Source of the DNA: Ceratothoa steindachneri | Taxonomy: Eukaryota; Arthropoda; Malacostraca; Isopoda; Cymothoidae | Assembly: GCA_963969495.1 (NCBI GenBank) | Contig: OZ018321.1 | Coordinates: forward strand, 193,128,087 to 193,192,086 | Direction: 5' to 3' | DNA: 64,000 nucleotides | Shown: positions 58,690 to 64,000 of the stretch, in pieces | Numbering within the stretch: the first letter of the stretch is position 1 | Layout: each line of letters opens with the position of its first letter | Notes under the pieces: generated by a model | The model's input: only the letters and a program-made list of their open reading frames with translations | Databases searched by the model: none | What the model was told of the DNA's origin: nothing | Program-made: the position numbers and the translations under genes

Positions 58690-59220
58690 GCTATTTTTAA
58701 ATAAACCTGAAGTATTCCTAATTCGAAAGCCTAACATTAGATTCGAATTCAAAGGCGATTGACAGATGTCATTAAGCCTCTAGTTTCTCTAGTTCGTTGC
58801 TTGACTTAAACATATATGCATCACTCCCGAATGCTCTTTAAATCAATCATATTTTCTTTAGAATTGATTAATATGAAATTTCCATATTATATTTTAATTC
58901 ATAAATCAGAAAAAAATCCCTTCAAAGTGATATATAATATGATGCGATTCCAACTCACAATGTGTCTCCCAAGATGGCAGCCAATCTATTTTTAGCCATA
59001 ACACCATAATTAGAAATTTGCCCGTCTTAATTAGTGAAACTGCTATATAGTCTATATCTTCGATATACACTTTTTGCGCGTTTGTGTTTTGTTTTGTTTT
59101 TAAATATAGATATTTATAACAAAGCGCCCACCAAATTCGAGAGCAGGCATTATCCTAAATTTGATAAAATTATTATTATCTTCGATTTTGTCATTAAGTT
59201 CTCGAACTTAAAAAAAATGT
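58690..59220. other. Unassigned AT-rich sequence
   Basis: No gene; leads into the telomere-like array. Confidence 0.4.
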
Positions 59221-59221
59221 T

Positions 59222-59842
59222 AGGAGGTTAAGTTAGGTTAGGTTAACTTAAGTTTGGTTCGTTTAGGTTAAGTTAGGTTAGGCTCGATTGGGTTCGGTTA
59301 GGTTTGGTTAGGTTCGGTTCGATTAGGTTAGGTTAGGCTCGGTTCAGTTCATTTCGGTTTGATTAGGTTCAGTTTGGTTCAGTTCGGTTCGATTAGGTTA
59401 GGCTCAGTTCGATTCGATTAAGTTAGGTTAGGTTTGGTTCGGCTTGGTTAGGCTCGGTTTAGTTTAGTTAGGTTCGGTTTCATTAGGTTCGGTTCGGTTA
59501 CACTCGGTTCAGTTTGGTTTGGTTAGGTTCGGTTTGGTTCGGTTCGATTCGGTTTAGTTCGGTTCGGTTCAGTTATGTTGTGTTAGGTTAGGTGAGGTTA
59601 TGTTAGGTTAGGTTCGGTTTGGTTCGGTTCGGTTTGGTTCGGTTAGGCTCGGTTTAGTTCGGTTAGGTTCGGTTTGATTAGGTTCAGTTCAGTTAGGCTC
59701 GGTTCGGTTCAGTTTGGTTAGGTTCCGTTCGGTTAGGCTCGGTTAGGCTCGGTTCGGTTTGGTTCGGTTCGGTTCAGTTCAGTTCAGTTCGGTTCGGTTC
59801 AGTTAGGTTATGTTAGGTTACGTTCGGTTTGGTTCGGTTGAA
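59222..59842 (+). repeat. Degenerate (TTAGG)-like telomeric array
   Basis: About 620 bp of pentamers: TTAGG mixed with TTCGG, TTTGG, CTCGG and TCAGT variants, almost always keeping the GGTT step. Short pure TTAGG runs occur (for example GGTTAGGTTAGG near 59230 and 59595). TTAGG is the ancestral arthropod telomere unit, so this is an interstitial telomere-like array or a derived pentanucleotide satellite. Confidence 0.85.
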
Positions 59843-61307
59843 AACCATAACTAAAGAGTAAATATCTTTGGAAACCAAAAAGCTTACTCGTATGTTCTTA
59901 AACGTGCCTCCAAACCCGTAATTTTAGGCTAATGACACCGGGACCTCTCAGTTCTCTGAAGTGGAGGGAGGATGTTCAAATGATCCAACTACTTACCACG
60001 TAACTTTACCACAACACTAGAATGGAAATCTTGTTCGTTCCATTCCGTCTGGTAGTCAGAAACTTATCACAACCATACAAAGTGAACTAATGTTCCGAGA
60101 TAATAATCCCATTAATTAATATTCAATTTCATTAATTATTTAAAAGGAAAGTAAAAAAAAAAATAGCAACATTTATTTTGCCATCATCATTTACAATGCT
60201 CAGCCCAGAGTAGTCTCCTCTTTATGCCACTCGGGAGGCGTAGTTCCACAAATTTTCACCTCTTATAACATCACTAATTTATTGACAAACTCGCAAATGA
60301 CCATTTTGTTTCCCTTTCTAGGCTTCAGTAAATACTACTACTATTATTGATACTACAGCTAATAATAATAATGGCGCATTGGCAATCGCAGCAATGGGCA
60401 TGTTTGTCGCGGACCCCGTCAGGTCATTCCTCTTAATCCGCCTCAATGCTTGAACCTAGTGGATGTGTGCAATGTGAGAAGTAAATGTGACGGGGAAAAG
60501 AGGACATTCCTTGTCATGAAAGATTCATTCAGTTTGGATGAAATTCTGATATCCTTCGCAACCTCATTCATAGTAAAATTTGCAATTTAGGTGAAGTTGT
60601 GATGGCTTAAATGGATGGCAATCGCATGATGCAAGGTGTGTGTGGGGGGTATAAGAAGGATGAGGAAGAAGTTCCCAACCGAACACATTATTATTATTCT
60701 TGGGTCAAACGTTCCTCGTGCGGGTGTGAATTGTTATGAAAGAAGATGAGGACACACTTTCAGGTGACCAGTGAAGGAGAGTTGTATTCAATAGCTTCCT
60801 CTAAATGTTGTAATTGTTGAACAGATTGGTTAAGTTAGGTTAGAGGTGCAGCAATATTCACATGCTGTATACGTTGTCCTTCACACAGTTCATGCGGCAC
60901 TCAAACACTATTTTTATAACTTTAATAATGTCTAGGCATTAACTACAATTATCTTTAACAGGTTGCAGTAAATTTGTAACAATTTAAACCACTCTACATA
61001 AAAACCAGTTCTGTGTCCTTGAAAACGACATTAATTTCTTGACATCCCAATATATAATATAAGGAAAGTTTTTACTTATTTTTTTATACCTTTCCGCAGT
61101 GGAGACCTTCAGGTTAGCGTAGGATCTGAACCACGGGTCACTACAGGGCATGGCAGCTGCCTTGGCAAACCCAAAACGACGGACCGATCCAGCAAATGGG
61201 AATGGGCTTCAGATAGGTCGGCTTTTGTAGGCTTCGGTGTCGATTAGGATTTTTTTTCTTTTTTACATTTTAAAATTGATTTAGAAGCGATCACTCCCAC
61301 TTCCACT
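59843..61307. other. Unassigned sequence
   Basis: No gene recognised. A stretch at 61095-61250 is less AT-rich and preceded by a polypyrimidine tract ending CCGCAG, so an exon cannot be excluded, but its frames contain stops. Confidence 0.4.
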
Positions 61308-62710
61308 CTCAAAAGATCCAACCTGACCAAACTTAAAGAACAAACCAGACCAAACTTAAAGATCCAACCTGAACAAACTTAAAGAACAAACCAGACCAAA
61401 CTTAAAGATCCAACCTGACCAAACTTAAAGAACAAACCAGACCAAACTTAAAGATCCAACCTGACCAAACTTCAAGAACAAACCAGACCAAACTTCAAGA
61501 ACAAACCAGACTAAACTTAAAGAACAAACCAGACCAAACTTAAAGATCCAACCTGACCAAACTTAAAGAACAAGCCAGACCAAACTTAAAGAACAAACCA
61601 GACCAAACTTAAAGAACAAACCAGACTAAACTTAAAGAACAAACCAGACCAAACTTAAAGATCCAACCTGACCAAACTTAAAGAACAAACCAGACCAAAC
61701 TTAAAGAACAAACCAGACCAAACTTAAAGAACAAACCAGACCAAACTTAAAGATCCAACCTGACTAAACTTAAAGAACAAACCAGACCAAACTTAAAGAA
61801 CAAACCAGACTAAACTTAAAGAACAAACCAGACCAAACTTAAAGAACAAACCAGACCAAACTTAAAGATCCAACCTGACCAAACTTAAAGAACAAACCAG
61901 ACCAAACTTAAAGAACAAACCAGACCAAACTTAAAGAACAAACCAGACCAAACTTAAAGATCCAACCTGACCAAACTTAAAGAACAAACCAGACCAAACT
62001 TAAAGAACAAACCAGACTAAACTTAAAGAACAAACCAGACCAAACTTAAAGAACAAACCAGACCAAACTTAAAGATCCAACCTGACCAAACTTAAAGAAC
62101 AAACCAGACCAAACTTAAAGAACAAACCAGACCAAACTTAAAGATCCAACCTAACCAAACTTAAAGAACAAACCAGACCAAACTTAAAGAACAAACCAGA
62201 CTAAACTTAAAGAACAAACCAGACCAAACTTAAAGAACAAACCAGACCAAACTTCAAGATCCAACCTGACCAAACTTAAAGAACAAACCAGACCAAACTT
62301 AAAGAACAAACCAGACCAAACTTAAAGACCCAGCGTGACCGAACTTAAAAACACAACCTGACCAAACGTAAATAGACAACCTGACCAACCCTTAAAGACC
62401 CAACCTGATCAAACTTAGAGACAAAACATGAACAAACTTAAAGACCAAACCTGACCAAAGTTAAAGACCAAACCTAAAAACCAAACCTGACTCAATATAA
62501 AGAGCCAACCTGACCTAACTTAAAGACCCAACCTGACCAAACCTAAAGACCCAGCCTAACCAAACTTAAAGACCCAAGCTGAACAAACTTAAAAACCAAA
62601 CCTGACCAAACTTAAGGACCCAACCTGACCAAATTTAAAGACTCAATCTGACCAAACTTAAGGACCCAACCTGACCAAATTTAAAGACAACCTGACCAAA
62701 ACTTAAATTT
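61308..62710. repeat. 23-bp minisatellite with two alternating unit types
   Basis: About 45 well-kept copies to 62335, then about 16 degenerate ones. Unit A is ACAAACCAGACCAAACTTAA AGA, unit B is TCCAACCTGACCAAACTTAA AGA. B units recur after two to five A units, and some A units carry the shared variant AGACTAAAC, so blocks of several units were duplicated together. Confidence 0.96.
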
Positions 62711-62924
62711 CGCCTAAACTAATCACCATGTAAAATAAAAACCGCGAAAAAGTGTCAAAGACCGAAAAAAGCGAACTGATGCCGTGTTTCCACTCGGCTA
62801 TGCCAAAAGCGCCTCCAAAAAGAATTGTTATAAAAATAACAAACCCCGAAATAATTCTGAGTCAGGCTATAATATCCGGTGTGATTACTTTAGGGAGGAA
62901 TCTGGATCTTATGTTCACGTCACT

Positions 62925-62943
62925 TAATCTAACCTAACCTAAC
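62925..62943 (-). repeat. Short C-strand telomere-like tract
   Basis: CTAACCTAACCTAAC, three CCTAA-like units, opposite in orientation to the array at 59.2-59.8 kb. Confidence 0.6.
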
Positions 62944-62944
62944 T

Positions 62945-63285
62945 CAGAATTTCTCCTTAATATAATAATATTAATAAAAGGTTTTATATGGCGCTCTTCA
63001 AGACCTTGAAGCATCCACAGGGCGCCTGTCCATCGACTAGAAAAAGGCCTAACAGAAGACGTGGGTATACTGAGCCCGCTTGAAAGCACCGGGCGAGGGA
63101 GAGGGAGATGAGCGAATGGCAGGAGGCAGACCATTCCACAGCTTAGGGGCAACTGCAGAGAAAACACGATCGTCCATGCATCAGAAACGTCTGTGGGTAA
63201 CCGAAAGCAGGAGGGCACTTCCCGAGCGAAGAGCTCTTTGTTGTCTGGACCCAGCGGTTATCTTCACTTGTGTCAAATTAATTGG
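62945..63285 (-). pseudogene. 5'-truncated copy of the 52-kb LINE (C-terminus and tail)
   Basis: Minus strand from about 63265: SALLLSVTHRRF, a stop, then CMDDRVFSAVAPKLWNGLPP, AIRSSPSPSPGAFKRAQ and a stop. The same blocks occur at 52660-52815 (LLLSVPRTRLSCIGDRS, VVAFKLWYGLPP, SSPSPADFKRAL). After the stop, CTTTTTCTAGTCGATGGACA and GGCGCC through CCATATAAAACC match 53625-53692. So it is the same CR1/L2-like family, inverted, truncated, and without the mariner. Confidence 0.85.
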
Positions 63286-63289
63286 CTTC

Positions 63290-64000
63290 AAATTTAGTCT
63301 ATATCTGAAGTGTTTTGACTCCTAAGCTCATTGCGTGCCTTGCAAAATGCAATGCCTCCTATTTAAAAAAAAAGTCACGCCTAATTGAATAAAATAATCA
63401 CTATAAATCCTTAATATACTATTTTTGAAACTACCTTCGCCACATAACTCTCTTTTATGAGTCCTTATATCAACATAGACCATTCCTCATCACAAAATGT
63501 TATCACGTGATGTTCAATTTAATATCTATTTTGACAAATTGCGTCCCAAATTATATGGAAGGATACACGTTCTAGTTTAGCAATATAAATTTATAAAAAT
63601 CGGTGCACTCTTTAATCTTCGAGATTCAGAACGCAATAAATTATCCCTCAAAATGACAGGGATTCAAGAACAACCAAGGTGCTATTAACGAACAATGGCT
63701 GGAATTTAAAAAATAGAATGTAAACGCAAATTAATTCAATCTTCCATTATTCCCTGCTTTCATATTCGCTCTAACGCTTCTGATTTAAGCGAAGTTAAGC
63801 TACATCGAATGTGGTTAGTCGCGGGATGGGGCATCACCTTCGGGTCAAATGCCCGACGGGTTCAACACGATGTAGGTACCCGTGGTTTGAATCCCACTCT
63901 AAACGGTAGGTTCTAAACGAGAAAAAGAGGCATCACAAGAGAGAAAATTGATGGTAAAACTCCTACCTCGTACCACATCTTACTAACAGCGACTTGAGCC
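63290..64000. other. Unassigned sequence with possible tRNA-like SINE
   Basis: No gene. Near 63880 GTGGTTTGAATCCCA resembles a Pol III B box (GGTTCGAATCC with one change), preceded about 70 bp upstream by a poor A-box match in GTGGTTAGTCGCGGG. Low confidence. An inverted repeat-like pair GGGTCAAATGCCCGACGGGT lies between. Confidence 0.3.

Overview
This is eukaryotic nuclear DNA, most likely from an arthropod. It is AT-rich, full of long (TA)n microsatellites, and contains Jockey-type and CR1/L2-type LINEs, Penelope-like elements (PLEs), mariner, Tc1, DD41D mariner-like, Merlin, PIF/Harbinger and hAT-type DNA transposons. A degenerate pentanucleotide array built on TTAGG, the arthropod telomere unit, also points that way. 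I cannot name the species. I found no gene I would call a working host gene: essentially every recognisable coding stretch is a transposable-element gene carrying stops or frameshifts.

Layout. 0-10 kb: a 31-bp minisatellite at the window edge, a decayed DD41D-type transposase (1.65-2.6 kb), a LINE RT fragment (3.0-4.06 kb), and a CR1-like LINE on the minus strand (8.76-4.2 kb) split by a 1.1-kb non-autonomous hAT element (6000-7098). 10-18 kb: a Merlin transposase remnant, a 600-codon hAT-like gene remnant on the minus strand, a mariner with a broken D,D34D transposase inserted in a PLE reverse transcriptase fragment, and a CR1/L2-type LINE tail. 18-27.4 kb: two tandemly placed Jockey-like LINEs with gag-like zinc-knuckle ORF1 and EN-RT ORF2, separated by about 180 bp of (TA)n.

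27.5-33.3 kb: a PLE remnant (GIY-YIG end) lying between 280-bp inverted arms that abut (TA)n; an almost complete 1.71-kb DD41D element with 215-bp terminal inverted repeats; and a second PLE with RT and GIY-YIG domains. 33.3-40.8 kb: mostly featureless, with two old mariner fragments. 40.8-46.9 kb: a Tc1 element with about 200-bp inverted repeats, cut in two by a 4.5-kb PIF/Harbinger element that still carries both of its usual genes, a MADF/Myb-like protein and a DDE nuclease, convergently arranged.

47.0-51.1 kb: a 4.1-kb satellite with a five-part higher-order unit of about 161 bp and a further 1770-bp duplication; it is open in several frames but looks non-coding. 51-58 kb: a 57-bp minisatellite, a CR1/L2-like LINE end with a mariner inserted in its 3' tail, a long perfect hairpin, and two more DD41D-type fragments. 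58-64 kb: a GC-richer island with a TATA motif, the telomere-like array (59.22-59.84 kb), a 23-bp minisatellite with two alternating unit types (61.3-62.7 kb), a short C-strand telomere-like tract, and a second copy of the LINE tail seen at 52-53 kb.

The main biological story is layered transposition: several elements can be ordered in time because one sits cleanly inside another. Coordinates of decayed elements are approximate unless a terminal repeat or target duplication is stated.
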